Below are positions 17,531-26,177 of a stretch of 64,000 nt of DNA, piece by piece. Each line of letters begins with the position of its first letter. The stretch's first letter is position 1. The DNA comes from Streptomyces nodosus (lineage in GTDB: Bacteria > Actinomycetota > Actinomycetes > Streptomycetales > Streptomycetaceae): positions 6,916,001-6,980,000 of the forward strand of contig NZ_CP023747.1 of NCBI RefSeq assembly GCF_008704995.1, in the 5' to 3' direction. The notes beneath the pieces are model-generated. The model was not told the origin of the DNA. It saw only the letters and a list, made by a program, of their open reading frames with translations, and searched no databases. A program made the translations under genes and the position numbers.

Positions 17531-18850
17531 TCAGTCGTCACCCCAGTCCCAGGTGTCGAAGTACGCGGCCACACCCGTGCGGCGGGCCCGCGCCACGGCG
17601 CTCAGGCGCGCGAAGTCCCGGGGCGGCATCAGCGGCTCCCACTCTCTCAGGGGCAGGACGCGGGCCTCGTCGTGCTCGTCCGGGTCCAGGGCGATGCCGC
17701 GGAGCTGCTCCATGGTGAGCCGGCCGCCGTCGAAGACCAGGCCCACCGTGCTGTAGGGCCACTCGGCGCCGGGCAGTCCGTACACCGTCGCCAGGAGCCG
17801 TGGCGGCCCGGCCGGCGTGAGACCGGTCTCCTCCCGGCATTCCCGGACGGCCGTCTCCCAGGGGCGCTCACCGGGATCCATGGTGCCGCCCACCAGCTGC
17901 CAGGGGTGGGTGGGGGAGTAGACGGAGCGGAGCTGGAGCGGCCGGTCGTCCTCGTCGGTGAAGTACACGCAGGCGAAGGCCGTGGCCTTGAGCACCGTCT
18001 CGGCGTACTCCTCGGGCGGCAGCCAGCCGCGACCGCCCGGCCGCTCGCCCGCGGCCGTCTCCTCCGGGCGCGGTGTCCGCAGCGGTGCCGGACCGCCCGC
18101 GCACCCGAACGCCCTCGGGAAGGGGGGCGCCCCGGCGTCGGCGCGGGGCCCCGGGCGTACGGGGTGCTCGGCGCGCAGCCGGGCCGGAGCCCGCCGACCG
18201 CGCTCCACCACCTCGCGATGGTCTTGGACGACGCCGAACCCGGGGGCGGAGGGCCGGCCGCCGGCCGCCGGGCCGTCCATATCCGGCACGATGCGGAGGC
18301 GGTCGGCCCCGGGGTCATAGGCGATCGCGTCGCCGGGCAACTGGAAGTGCACCGCGAGCCGGGCGCCGGCCGCGTAGGCGTCCAGTCCGGCGCGGCAGTA
18401 CGCCACCATCCCGTCGGGCAGGGCATCGGGACGAACCCAGTCCAGCGCGTCACACACATCCGGCTCCGCGATCCGCGGATCGCCCTTCCACCGCCGTACC
18501 TCGCAGAAGAAGCCGGTCCTGGACAGCCCACCGGGGCTGCGATGGTGCACGGTGACGGCGGCCCGCACATCGGCCGGGTCGATGACGACCCCGGTCTCCT
18601 CCAGGGCCTCGCGCACCAGAGCGGCGACCACGTCCTCGTGCGGGCCGTCCAGATGACCGGACGGCAGATGCCACAGACCGGCGGCGTAGACCGCGCCCGC
18701 TCGTCGTGACAGCAGAACCTCCGGCCCGTCGCCGGTGTCCCTGCGCAGAATCAGATGGACGTCCAGCGGCTCGGTGTGCCGCCGCGCCTCCGGGCTCGCG
18801 GCGAGGTCCGGAGAAGGCTCATCACGAGGGGCTGTTTCCTGGTCGCTCAC
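17531..18850 (-). CDS. Tandem double-NUDIX domain protein
   Basis: 439 residues with two NUDIX domains. The first (about 27-165) has GHLDGPHED then REALEETG; its box carries one extra residue between the Gly and the first Glu. The second (about 300-439) has a canonical box, GGTMDPGE then RECREETGL. Between them, residues about 190-285 are Arg/Pro/Gly-rich and resemble a linker or an out-of-frame reading, so two genes joined by a frameshift is an alternative. NUDIX enzymes hydrolyse nucleoside diphosphate derivatives; the substrate is unknown. Confidence 0.8.
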   Translation of the reverse strand: MSDQETAPRDEPSPDLAASPEARRHTEPLDVHLILRRDTGDGPEVLLSRRAGAVYAAGLWHLPSGHLDGPHEDVVAALVREALEETGVVIDPADVRAAVTVHHRSPGGLSRTGFFCEVRRWKGDPRIAEPDVCDALDWVRPDALPDGMVAYCRAGLDAYAAGARLAVHFQLPGDAIAYDPGADRLRIVPDMDGPAAGGRPSAPGFGVVQDHREVVERGRRAPARLRAEHPVRPGPRADAGAPPFPRAFGCAGGPAPLRTPRPEETAAGERPGGRGWLPPEEYAETVLKATAFACVYFTDEDDRPLQLRSVYSPTHPWQLVGGTMDPGERPWETAVRECREETGLTPAGPPRLLATVYGLPGAEWPYSTVGLVFDGGRLTMEQLRGIALDPDEHDEARVLPLREWEPLMPPRDFARLSAVARARRTGVAAYFDTWDWGDD

Positions 18851-19105
18851 GGCTCGCCCCAGCCCATCTCCGAGTCGCGGCGCGGTCGAGTCGTGGTCAA
18901 TGTCGCTTCCCTCCGACGGGCGGTCGTGCCTCCGTCGTAGGGCTCAACGACGCAGCCCGGTTATCGAACACACGTCTTTCGGCCGCTTCCTGGAGCCCGT
19001 GATCAAGGGGTTCCTAAAAGGTGTGCGCTACACCGGCCCTTGTCCCGCCCGTGTGCCGGGTGAGGCGGGGTTGGCCGAAACGTGATGGCTCCCGGCCGGC
19101 GGACG

Positions 19106-20029
19106 TCACGCGATGTCGACGTCCTTCATGAAGCTCAGCATCCGGGCGTTGAGCAGGTCGGGGTGGTCGATCGCGGGGACGTGGCCGGTGTCGGCGATGA
19201 TCTCGGCGCGGGCTCCGGGAATCAGACGCGGCACGCGCTCCAGTTGCCGCTTGGGGTGCACAAGCAGACTTCGCTTGCCCAGGACGAGGTGGAGCGGGGC
19301 GGTGATGGTGCGCAACTCGTCCTCGGTCAGCGGCAGTGGAGAGGGACGGCGTATCCGGAAGGCCCGGACGCTCGCCTTGACCCACGCGCGCAGCTCGGGA
19401 ACCACGATGACCGGCTGTTCCAGCCAGGAGGCGAGACGTGGGCGCAGCGCCGCCGGGGCGAAGGTCGCGAAGAGGCTGACGAAGATCCAGGCGAAGAAGC
19501 GCAGGCCCACCTTCTCCAGGCCGCCGGGGTCGAGCAGGGTGACCGAGGCGAGCCTGCCGGGCCTGTGGTGTGCCTGGTTGAGCACCAGCCAGCCGCCGTA
19601 GGAGGAACCGACCAGATGAACCCGGTCGAGGCCGAGCGCGTCGAGCGCCTCGTCGAGCCACTGGGCCGCACGCTCCGGCTGCCACATCGGCTCACGATGG
19701 ACGCTGCGACCGGGATCGCCGGGAGTGTCCAGCGCGTACACGGGGCGTTCGGCGCTGAGCCCGGGGGTGTTGGGGTACCACTGGGCGGAGCAGCCCCCGG
19801 CCCCGTGGATCAGGACGATCGCCGTACGGGACTCGTCAGCGGGGTCCGTCGGGCCGTACCGGTAGACGTGCGTGGTGCCGAAGCTCGTCTCCACGTCCGT
19901 CTCGAAGCGGGCGGGTGCTCCCTTGGCGTAGAGGGCGTCGCAGGCGGCGAAGTACCGGTCGCGCAAGGAGTCGTTCACATAGTGACCGATGTCGCGGCGT
20001 GGGCTGGGTCGGGTCGTGGGCGCGGACAC
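19106..20029 (-). CDS. Alpha/beta hydrolase
   Basis: 307 residues from GTG 20029, which has GGAGG seven bases upstream; the longer reading to 20242 would run through the operator and the divergent gene. Alpha/beta hydrolase landmarks: oxyanion loop IHGAGGCSAQW, nucleophile elbow GSSYGG, and a C-terminal DTGHVPAIDHPD containing the catalytic His. The substrate is unknown. It is divergent from a TetR gene and shares a palindromic operator region with it, so it is probably that repressor's target. Confidence 0.9.
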   Translation of the reverse strand: MSAPTTRPSPRRDIGHYVNDSLRDRYFAACDALYAKGAPARFETDVETSFGTTHVYRYGPTDPADESRTAIVLIHGAGGCSAQWYPNTPGLSAERPVYALDTPGDPGRSVHREPMWQPERAAQWLDEALDALGLDRVHLVGSSYGGWLVLNQAHHRPGRLASVTLLDPGGLEKVGLRFFAWIFVSLFATFAPAALRPRLASWLEQPVIVVPELRAWVKASVRAFRIRRPSPLPLTEDELRTITAPLHLVLGKRSLLVHPKRQLERVPRLIPGARAEIIADTGHVPAIDHPDLLNARMLSFMKDVDIA

Positions 20030-20066
20030 GGCGTGCCTCCGGAGAGTTCGGTTCTTTGTGATACGA

Positions 20067-20097
20067 CCGTACCATGATGATGGTACGGCGGTACCAT
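20067..20097. promoter_or_regulatory. Three-half-site operator for the divergent TetR
   Basis: CCGTACCAT (20067-20075), ATGGTACGG (20080-20088) and CGGTACCAT (20089-20097) give two overlapping palindromes. The first has perfect 9-bp arms around GATG; the second (20080-20097) has perfect 7-bp arms around GGCG. It lies between the hydrolase and TetR starts, so one protein could control both directions. Confidence 0.75.
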
Positions 20098-20147
20098 AGA
20101 AAAACCCGGACCGGGAACCGACCACCGATGGGCGGAGATGACGACCC

Positions 20148-20765
20148 ATGCCAAAGCTCGTGGACCACGAGGAACGGCGCACCCAGATCGCCGAGGCGCT
20201 CATCCGGGTCGCCGGGCGGCGCGGACTGCACGCGGTCGGCATGCGCGACGTCGCCGCCGAGGCCGGAGTGTCACTGCGCCTGGTGCAGTACTACTTCCAG
20301 ACCAAGGAGAAGCTGCTCTTCTACGGACTGCAGCATCTGACCGACCTCTTCACCGCACGCGTGAGCGCCCGCCTTCACCCCGTCGCTCAGGACCCGGGCC
20401 CGCGCGCGACCATCGAGGCGTTGCTCCTGGCCTCACTCCCGACCGACGAGGAGAGCCGCACCTTCCATCTCCTCTACACCTCGTACGCGATCCTGTCCGT
20501 GACCGACGGTGCGCTCGCCGCCCAGCCCTTCATCGACAACCCCGACGCCGCCGAGAGCGCCCTGACCCACCTGCTGCGACAAGCACAGGAATCCGGCCTG
20601 GCCGACCGTGACATCGACGCCCGCACCGAGGCGATCAGCCTTCTGGCCATGGCGGCGGGCCTGGGAACCAGCATCATCGTCGGCCAGCGGGAACCGGCAT
20701 CGGCCATCGCGGTACTGCGCCACCACCTGGACCGCATCTTCACGGGAAGCGGTACGAGTTCGTAG
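20148..20765 (+). CDS. TetR/AcrR family transcriptional regulator
   Basis: 205 residues. HTH: RVAGRRGLHAVGMRDVAAEA then GVSLRLVQYYFQTKEKLL. The C-terminal part resembles TetR_C_6 (BetI-like) ligand domains. It is divergent from the alpha/beta hydrolase gene, with overlapping GTACCAT palindromes between them, which points to autoregulation plus control of the hydrolase. Confidence 0.92.
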   Translation: MPKLVDHEERRTQIAEALIRVAGRRGLHAVGMRDVAAEAGVSLRLVQYYFQTKEKLLFYGLQHLTDLFTARVSARLHPVAQDPGPRATIEALLLASLPTDEESRTFHLLYTSYAILSVTDGALAAQPFIDNPDAAESALTHLLRQAQESGLADRDIDARTEAISLLAMAAGLGTSIIVGQREPASAIAVLRHHLDRIFTGSGTSS

Positions 20766-20870
20766 TCGGCCGGCCGGCGGGACCGAGCCCGGTGATCAGA
20801 GGACGGGTTCTCGGCCGGGGAAGCATGACGGCTGCGGCACGTGGCCCGCGTCGGCTTCGGGCCCTGGTGT

Positions 20871-21602
20871 TCAGGCGGAAGGGCTGGGCGTCACCACAGC
20901 GAACTCGTTGCCGTCGGGGTCGGCCATCGCCACCTCGCCGGACTCGTCCCTGCCGGTGCCGATGCGGGTCGCCCCGAGGGAGAGCAGACGCTCGACCTCT
21001 GCCTGCCGATCAGTGGGGACGGCGGGGGCGAGGTCGAAACGCAGTCGGTCCCTGCCCGTCCTCGGCATCAGCGGCGGACCACCCCATGTGATCTTCGGGC
21101 CGCCCTGCGGCGAGCGGATCGCGGTTTCCTGGTCCTGATCCCAGACCAACGGCCATGCCAGCGCCTTGCTCCAGAAGTACCCGACTTCCTGTGAACCGTC
21201 GCAAGCCAGCGCTCCGATGAAGCCGCAGTCGGCAAGGAAGTCGTTGCCCGGCTCGATGACGCAGAACTCATTGCCCTCGGGGTCGGCGAGCACCACATGA
21301 CCTTCTTCCGGACGCTGGCCGATGTCGATGTGCCGTGCGCCGAGCCCCAGTGCCTTGGCCACTGTCTGCTGCTGGTCCTCCAGGGAGGCGCTCGTCAGAT
21401 CGAAGTGCATCCGGTTCTGGCCGGCTTTTTGTTCCCGGGTCGGAAGAAAACGGATCCGGAAGCCGGTGTCGTCGCTGGGCAGGAGCGCGACGCCGTGGTG
21501 CGGGTCGTCGGTGATCTCCCCACCCAGGAGACCGGACCAGAACTGCGCGAGACGCACGGGCTCGGTCGCATCGAAACAGACCGCGAACAGTTGAGAAGTC
21601 AT
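20871..21602 (-). CDS. VOC (glyoxalase/bleomycin-resistance fold) protein, two repeats
   Basis: 243 residues from ATG 21602. Two VOC repeats are visible: CFDATEPVRLAQFWSGLLGG at the N-terminus and the GYFWSKALAW block in the second half. Each ends in a metal-site-like strand, VVLADPEGNEFCVIEPG and VAMADPDGNEFAVVTP. Proteins of this glyoxalase-like subgroup are common in Streptomyces and mostly uncharacterised. No operon partner is evident. Confidence 0.85.
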   Translation of the reverse strand: MTSQLFAVCFDATEPVRLAQFWSGLLGGEITDDPHHGVALLPSDDTGFRIRFLPTREQKAGQNRMHFDLTSASLEDQQQTVAKALGLGARHIDIGQRPEEGHVVLADPEGNEFCVIEPGNDFLADCGFIGALACDGSQEVGYFWSKALAWPLVWDQDQETAIRSPQGGPKITWGGPPLMPRTGRDRLRFDLAPAVPTDRQAEVERLLSLGATRIGTGRDESGEVAMADPDGNEFAVVTPSPSA

Positions 21603-21823
21603 GTGCCTGTGCATCTCCGATCCGCTGACCGACCGCTGCCGACGGGGCACCTGTCAGCCCCGTGAACGGGAAGCCTAGGGGGGAGTCGGTGCCACGCGCA
21701 GCCGGGTTTCGTCCGCGCGGGAGGCCACTGCCGCTCGGGCCCGGCCGGAAGGGTTGTTGGCTCCGGCCGGGCGAGGGTCGCGCTGAGGGGCGGGCGACAG
21801 CCGATGACGCCGAGGCCGTCGGC

Positions 21824-23017
21824 TCAGTACTCCTCGTCGGACGTGTCGGTCGTGACCCGGAAGGCGCCGCAGCCGATCCGGGCCGCCTCCGCCTCGACAT
21901 AGCGGGGGAAGAGCGCGCGGACCTGGGCGCCGGAAGACCGGTAGGAGTGGGCCACGAAGGTCACGTCCCCCGTCTGGCAGTGGGCCTGGAAGATGCCTTC
22001 CCGGTCGGAGAGCGATCCCCTGCCCCGGCTGCTCTTCAGCCTTGTGTCGTACTGGTAGAGGAAGAGACCGAAGAGTGCGGTGAGCCGGGAGTCCGAGACC
22101 GTCGTCACACGCAGATTCGTGCTGCTCAGATGGCCGCGTTCACAGGTACGCACCGGACCGCCGTCCGGAGTGACCCGTACGCTCTCCGCGGTGGTGTCCT
22201 CGTCGTTCCCGCTGTCCTTGGCCTTCTTGCCGCCGTTCGCCTGCTCGCCGTCCTTGTGCTGTGCCGAAAACGCCAGCCCCTTGATGCGGCACACGGCTCC
22301 GGGACGGTCCCCGTTCCTTCCCTCGTCCGCGGCCGGGAGGTGGTCCGCGGGGTCCAGGATCGTGCCGCCGCACTCGTACTCGTCCAGGAGCCGGTTCATC
22401 ACCTTCACCACCATATGGGTGAGCGCGGCCCGGTCCTTCTTGTCGACCTCGCTGCTCTGCACGGTGTAGCCGCCGTCGATGTCGACCACGGTGGGAGCCT
22501 TGATCGCGTCGGGCCTGCCGAAGCAGCCGTCCGGGACGGCCAGCCAGGCGCGTGTGTCGGAGGCCATGCCGAGCAGCCCGCCGCCCATCGGGACCAGCCG
22601 GGACGACAGATACTCCTCGCCCCAACGGCCGAGGCCGTCGTAGTGCTCGTCGAGCTGGTGGACGTTCACGGTGGCCCCGACGTTGTGTCCGGTCAGCCGG
22701 CACAGGCCCGAGTGGCCACCCACATTGCGGTACTGAAGGGGAGTCTCGGCTGCGGTGACCCGGTCCGGATCGTAGAAGAAGTCCTTCAGGTCCCCGTTGT
22801 CGAGCGCGCCCCAGCACTTGCGGTCGTCCCCGAACGGCCCGGCCCCGGTCCCCCAGGCCGTCCCCGCGACGCCGAGCAGCACCCCGGCGACGGCGGCCGC
22901 GACGACCGGCCGCACCCGGCCGCGCAGCAGCCGCCCCGGGTGCCACCGGGCACGTGGAACCGATACGGGCGTCGGCTCGGAAACACCGGTGGAGTGGTCG
23001 CTGTCTGCTGCGGACAT
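21824..23017 (-). CDS. Membrane-anchored protein of unknown function, paralogue B
   Basis: 397 residues from ATG 23017, which has GGGGGAG eight bases upstream. A second possible start, ATG 23050, overlaps the upstream stop as ATGA. After a short cytoplasmic part comes one membrane span (VVAAAVAGVLLGVAGTAWG), then a large extracytoplasmic domain opening with FGDDRKCWGAL and rich in Cys. The upstream neighbour has the same plan, with GDERYCWGAW just after its span, so the two are diverged tandem paralogues. No family with a known activity is recognised; an exported sensor or envelope role is only a guess. Confidence 0.75.
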   Translation of the reverse strand: MSAADSDHSTGVSEPTPVSVPRARWHPGRLLRGRVRPVVAAAVAGVLLGVAGTAWGTGAGPFGDDRKCWGALDNGDLKDFFYDPDRVTAAETPLQYRNVGGHSGLCRLTGHNVGATVNVHQLDEHYDGLGRWGEEYLSSRLVPMGGGLLGMASDTRAWLAVPDGCFGRPDAIKAPTVVDIDGGYTVQSSEVDKKDRAALTHMVVKVMNRLLDEYECGGTILDPADHLPAADEGRNGDRPGAVCRIKGLAFSAQHKDGEQANGGKKAKDSGNDEDTTAESVRVTPDGGPVRTCERGHLSSTNLRVTTVSDSRLTALFGLFLYQYDTRLKSSRGRGSLSDREGIFQAHCQTGDVTFVAHSYRSSGAQVRALFPRYVEAEAARIGCGAFRVTTDTSDEEY

Positions 23018-23046
23018 AGGGCTTTCTCCCCCGACTTCCTTGCTGC

Positions 23047-24162
23047 TCATGACGGTTGGGTGTGCCGGGGTGCCAGCGGCGCACAGCCGAGGCGCTCGGT
23101 GACGGCGTCGGTGAACGCCTTCTGCGCATAACTCGGCATGGAGACCATGACGAAGGTCGCCGGACGGCCGACACAGTCCGCGCGGACGATGGCGTAGTCG
23201 TCCGTGAACACACCGGTGCCACGCCAGCCCGGAGCGGGTGCCTTGTCGCCGGTTGCTCCGTCGAGCAGGGCCGCGAGGCGGGGCTGCGCCACCATCACGG
23301 CGTCGTACAGCGGCCCGCCCCGCTGAATACGCACCGAGCAGGACTGGAGGTCCCGGTCGACCGCGCCGACCTGGTGTTCCAGGTTGTTCCCGGTCACCTT
23401 GTCGAAGGTGAAGCCGGGTATGCGGCAGGCCTCGCCGTAGAGACTTTCCGTCCTTTCGGGCAGTTGCAGCATCGGCGAGATGAGCTCGAACGGCTGTCCC
23501 GCCGCGCATCCGGCCGCTGCCATCCCGCGGTTGGCGGCGGCCACCAGCAGCGCCGCGACCGATCTGGTGCCGCCCAGGCCCGCCGGGGCGGACATGGTGC
23601 CCCGCGTCCAGGTGCTCGACGAATCGGCCGTGAGGGTGACGACGGTCGGCCGCCCGTCGGCAGTGTCGCAGCGCTTCGGCAGCACGATCGTGCCGCCGAG
23701 GCCGTGCACGGTGCCGGGCAGTCCGTCGGGCAGCGGCAGCGCGTCGCCGCCGAGATGCTCGATGACCCAACTGGCCCGCTTCGCCGCGTCCTTGGGAACG
23801 GGGCCGTAGTCCAGCGTGACTTCGGTGCGGTGGGTGACCTCGTCGTCGCTGATCGTCCTCGTGGCGTCGATGGTGACCGAGCAGCTGCCGGTGGGACGCT
23901 GTGGTGTCGGAGCCTGCTCCTGCGCGGCGCGTCTGCCGTTCTCCTCCTTCAGGTCCTTGTCGCTGAGGAAGTCGGGGCCGCTGTTCGCCTGCCAGGCGCC
24001 CCAGCAGTAGCGCTCGTCGCCGCTGAAGGGCCAGGTGTCGGTGGCCCAGGTGCCGGCGAGCGTGGCGAGCAGTATCAGCGCCGCACCACCCGCCAACAGC
24101 TTCCGTTTCCCCTTGGCGCGCAGGCGCCCCTGCTCGGCCGGTTCCCCGGTCGCGTCAGTCAC
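23047..24162 (-). CDS. Membrane-anchored protein of unknown function, paralogue A
   Basis: 371 residues from GTG 24162; the longer reading to 24549 lacks a family-like N-terminus and overlaps the neighbouring gene. A basic N-terminus (RAKGKRKLL) is followed by a span (AGGAALILLATLAGTWAT), then an exported domain starting FSGDERYCWGAW with several cysteines. The C-terminal third (FVMVSMPSYAQKAFTDAV) also has a counterpart in paralogue B. Its stop overlaps the alternative start of paralogue B, so they form an operon. Function unknown. Confidence 0.75.
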   Translation of the reverse strand: MTDATGEPAEQGRLRAKGKRKLLAGGAALILLATLAGTWATDTWPFSGDERYCWGAWQANSGPDFLSDKDLKEENGRRAAQEQAPTPQRPTGSCSVTIDATRTISDDEVTHRTEVTLDYGPVPKDAAKRASWVIEHLGGDALPLPDGLPGTVHGLGGTIVLPKRCDTADGRPTVVTLTADSSSTWTRGTMSAPAGLGGTRSVAALLVAAANRGMAAAGCAAGQPFELISPMLQLPERTESLYGEACRIPGFTFDKVTGNNLEHQVGAVDRDLQSCSVRIQRGGPLYDAVMVAQPRLAALLDGATGDKAPAPGWRGTGVFTDDYAIVRADCVGRPATFVMVSMPSYAQKAFTDAVTERLGCAPLAPRHTQPS

Positions 24163-24320
24163 TGTTGTCCCACCCGTTGTCCCCGTCAGCCGCGTACACA
24201 TTCCGGCACACACTGTGATGTTCGACCGCTGAGAGTAGCAACGACCCGTCAGGGGCCGGAAATTGGCCGCCACGGACACGGCCTGTCCGAGGCCCCCACC
24301 CCGACCGGCCCTCCCCGCCC

Positions 24321-24662
24321 TCACCACTCCCGCGTGGCGATCAGCTCCTCCACATCCGCGTCCGTGAAGCCATAGGCATGGGCGATGAACCAGAAGTCCC
24401 CGGCTATCTCTTCGCGGGCCACGGTTTCGATCTCGCTCCCGGCGGCCTCGAAATCGGCCTCCAGGGCGTTGAACTCCTCGGTGGCGGCCCGGGTCAGGGC
24501 GTAGAGCGCGGTCAGGCCGGCGGGACGCTCCGCCTCGATGCGCTCGCACAGCCGGAGCAGGATCAGCTTTCCCAGGTCCACCACGTGATCGGGAAAGTAG
24601 TCGTCCTTGTACAGCCCCCGCAGAAAGGAGTGCGCGGTCACCTGTTGATTGCTGATGGGCAT
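24321..24662 (-). CDS. DUF5713 family protein
   Basis: 113 residues, MPISNQQVTAHSFL at the start and DADVEELIATREW at the end. These, with the FPDHVVDLGKLILLRLCERI and TRAATEEFNALEADFE blocks, match DUF5713, a mostly helical, acidic, soluble family of unknown function. The start at 24662 was chosen on the family N-terminus. It stands alone. Confidence 0.85.
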   Translation of the reverse strand: MPISNQQVTAHSFLRGLYKDDYFPDHVVDLGKLILLRLCERIEAERPAGLTALYALTRAATEEFNALEADFEAAGSEIETVAREEIAGDFWFIAHAYGFTDADVEELIATREW

Positions 24663-24856
24663 GACGCCGCCCCCGCCCTTGCTCGACGAACGATGTGACG
24701 CCTCGATCCTGCCCCCGACCACTGACATGCCTGTCGAGACGACCACTCGGCTCTCCTCAAGACCGTCACGTGACGAACGAGGACGAGCGTGTGCAGAGCA
24801 AGAGACTGACGCGAACGGCACCCGTCGACTCGCGAAGGTGCCACATTCGCGGCCAC

Positions 24857-25291
24857 TCAGTCGAGACAGAACTCGTTGCCCTCGATGTCCTGCATCAGGA
24901 GGCACGACTCGTTGAAGCCATCGGCACGCAGTAGCCGCAGGCGTGTCGCGCCGAGTGCGACCAGCCGTGCGCATTCGGCCTCGAGCGCGGCGACGCGCTC
25001 TTCCCCCACGAGCCCGGTGCCGACCCGCACGTCAAGATGGACCCGATTCTTGACGACCTTGCCCTCGGGAACGCGCTGGAAGAACAGTCGCGGGCCGACA
25101 CCCGTGGGATCAATGCAGGCGAACGCCGCCCCCTGACGCTCAGGCGGCAGTGCGCGATCGAAATCGCCCCACGTAGCAAACCCTTCCGGCGGCGGCGGTA
25201 CGACGTACCCCAGCACCTCGCACCAGAAACGAGCCACGCGCTCAGGTTCTGCGCAGTCGAAGGTGACTTGGACCTGCTTGATCGACGTCAT
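24857..25291 (-). CDS. VOC family protein (glyoxalase-like domain)
   Basis: 144 residues from ATG 25291 (MTSIKQVQVTFDCAEP). One glyoxalase-like repeat pair: ERVARFWCEVLGYVVPPPP at the start and CLLMQDIEGNEFCLD at the end, with VHLDVRVGTG between. Similar proteins are widespread, single-copy and uncharacterised in actinobacteria. No partner gene is evident. Confidence 0.85.
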   Translation of the reverse strand: MTSIKQVQVTFDCAEPERVARFWCEVLGYVVPPPPEGFATWGDFDRALPPERQGAAFACIDPTGVGPRLFFQRVPEGKVVKNRVHLDVRVGTGLVGEERVAALEAECARLVALGATRLRLLRADGFNESCLLMQDIEGNEFCLD

Positions 25292-25440
25292 CGGGCCATC
25301 GTAGAGACGGGGCCTGGCCACGCGCCACGACAATACGTCCGCGAGCACGCGGCGCCCGGTGGGCACGCGGACGCCGCTGCCGCTCCCTCCGGCCCTCTTC
25401 CCCACCACTGATCACGATCATTCGGTCGCGATGCCTCAGG

Positions 25441-26085
25441 TCATGGAGCGGACCGGTCCACGTCGTCGCGCTGATCCTTGAGGCGGACCGTCAGTTCGGG
25501 CCAGTGCTCGAACCACCGTGCCAGGTCGCGCGTGGTCGACGAGCACAGCGATGGCAGGGCCCGGTTCGGCAGGAAACGGACGCAGGTCCCCGTGGTTCCG
25601 TCGGACCCGACATGCTCCAGATCGGTCACCGGGACGCCGAGTTCATAGCGCTGGGTCCAGGATCCGTTGAGACGACGGTTGGTATGAATCAGCCACTCGC
25701 TCAGCGCTGCGACGACGGACATACCGCGACGCGGATGTCCGTCGGGAAGCCGTTCCGCCTCGGGGAGGTCGAAGTATCGAAGGTCCTTCGTGGCCATGAC
25801 CGGCTTCTTCACCACCCGGCCGTGCTCGTCCGTCCGAGTGTCGGTGCCTCGCCCGTCATCCTTCACCGACACGGACCCGTCGGCGTGCAGCGTGACCACG
25901 CATCGTCCGCCGCCTCGGCTCGCTGCCTCGTCAGCGGCATAAGCAACGACCTCAAGTACCAGGTGTTCCAGCCCGCCCGGCGCGAACTGTGCTGGGTCCT
26001 GGCGGATTCGGGCGAGATGGGCCGTGTCCACGGTGCCGGCCCAATCGTGCGTGGTGTTCACCCAGGAAGCTCTGGATCCATCCAT
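25441..26085 (-). CDS. Stand-alone GyrB-like GHKL ATPase domain, degenerate
   Basis: 214 residues that align only with the N-terminal ATPase part of GyrB/ParE. Matching blocks are GGLEHLVLEVVAYAADEA (38-54), VTLHADGSVSVKDDGRG (64-80), SVVAALSEWL (123-132), YELGVPVTDLEHVG and GTCVRFLP. The transducer, TOPRIM and DNA-binding regions are absent. The Glu that activates water is kept (Glu45), but the Asp-Asn that normally follows is Ala48-Tyr49, so the magnesium ligand is missing. The ATP lid GLHGVG is replaced by HPRRGM. It may bind nucleotide weakly, be a decoy or inhibitor, or be decaying; third-position G/C looks normal. Confidence 0.75.
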   Translation of the reverse strand: MDGSRASWVNTTHDWAGTVDTAHLARIRQDPAQFAPGGLEHLVLEVVAYAADEAASRGGGRCVVTLHADGSVSVKDDGRGTDTRTDEHGRVVKKPVMATKDLRYFDLPEAERLPDGHPRRGMSVVAALSEWLIHTNRRLNGSWTQRYELGVPVTDLEHVGSDGTTGTCVRFLPNRALPSLCSSTTRDLARWFEHWPELTVRLKDQRDDVDRSAP

Positions 26086-26177
26086 CCGACGAGTATCCGT
26101 CGGGGCTGTCGTTCAGGCTGCCGAAATCAACCGCTCAGCAGCGACCGTCAGGGGCCGGGCTCGGCGTCCTGCCGGCC

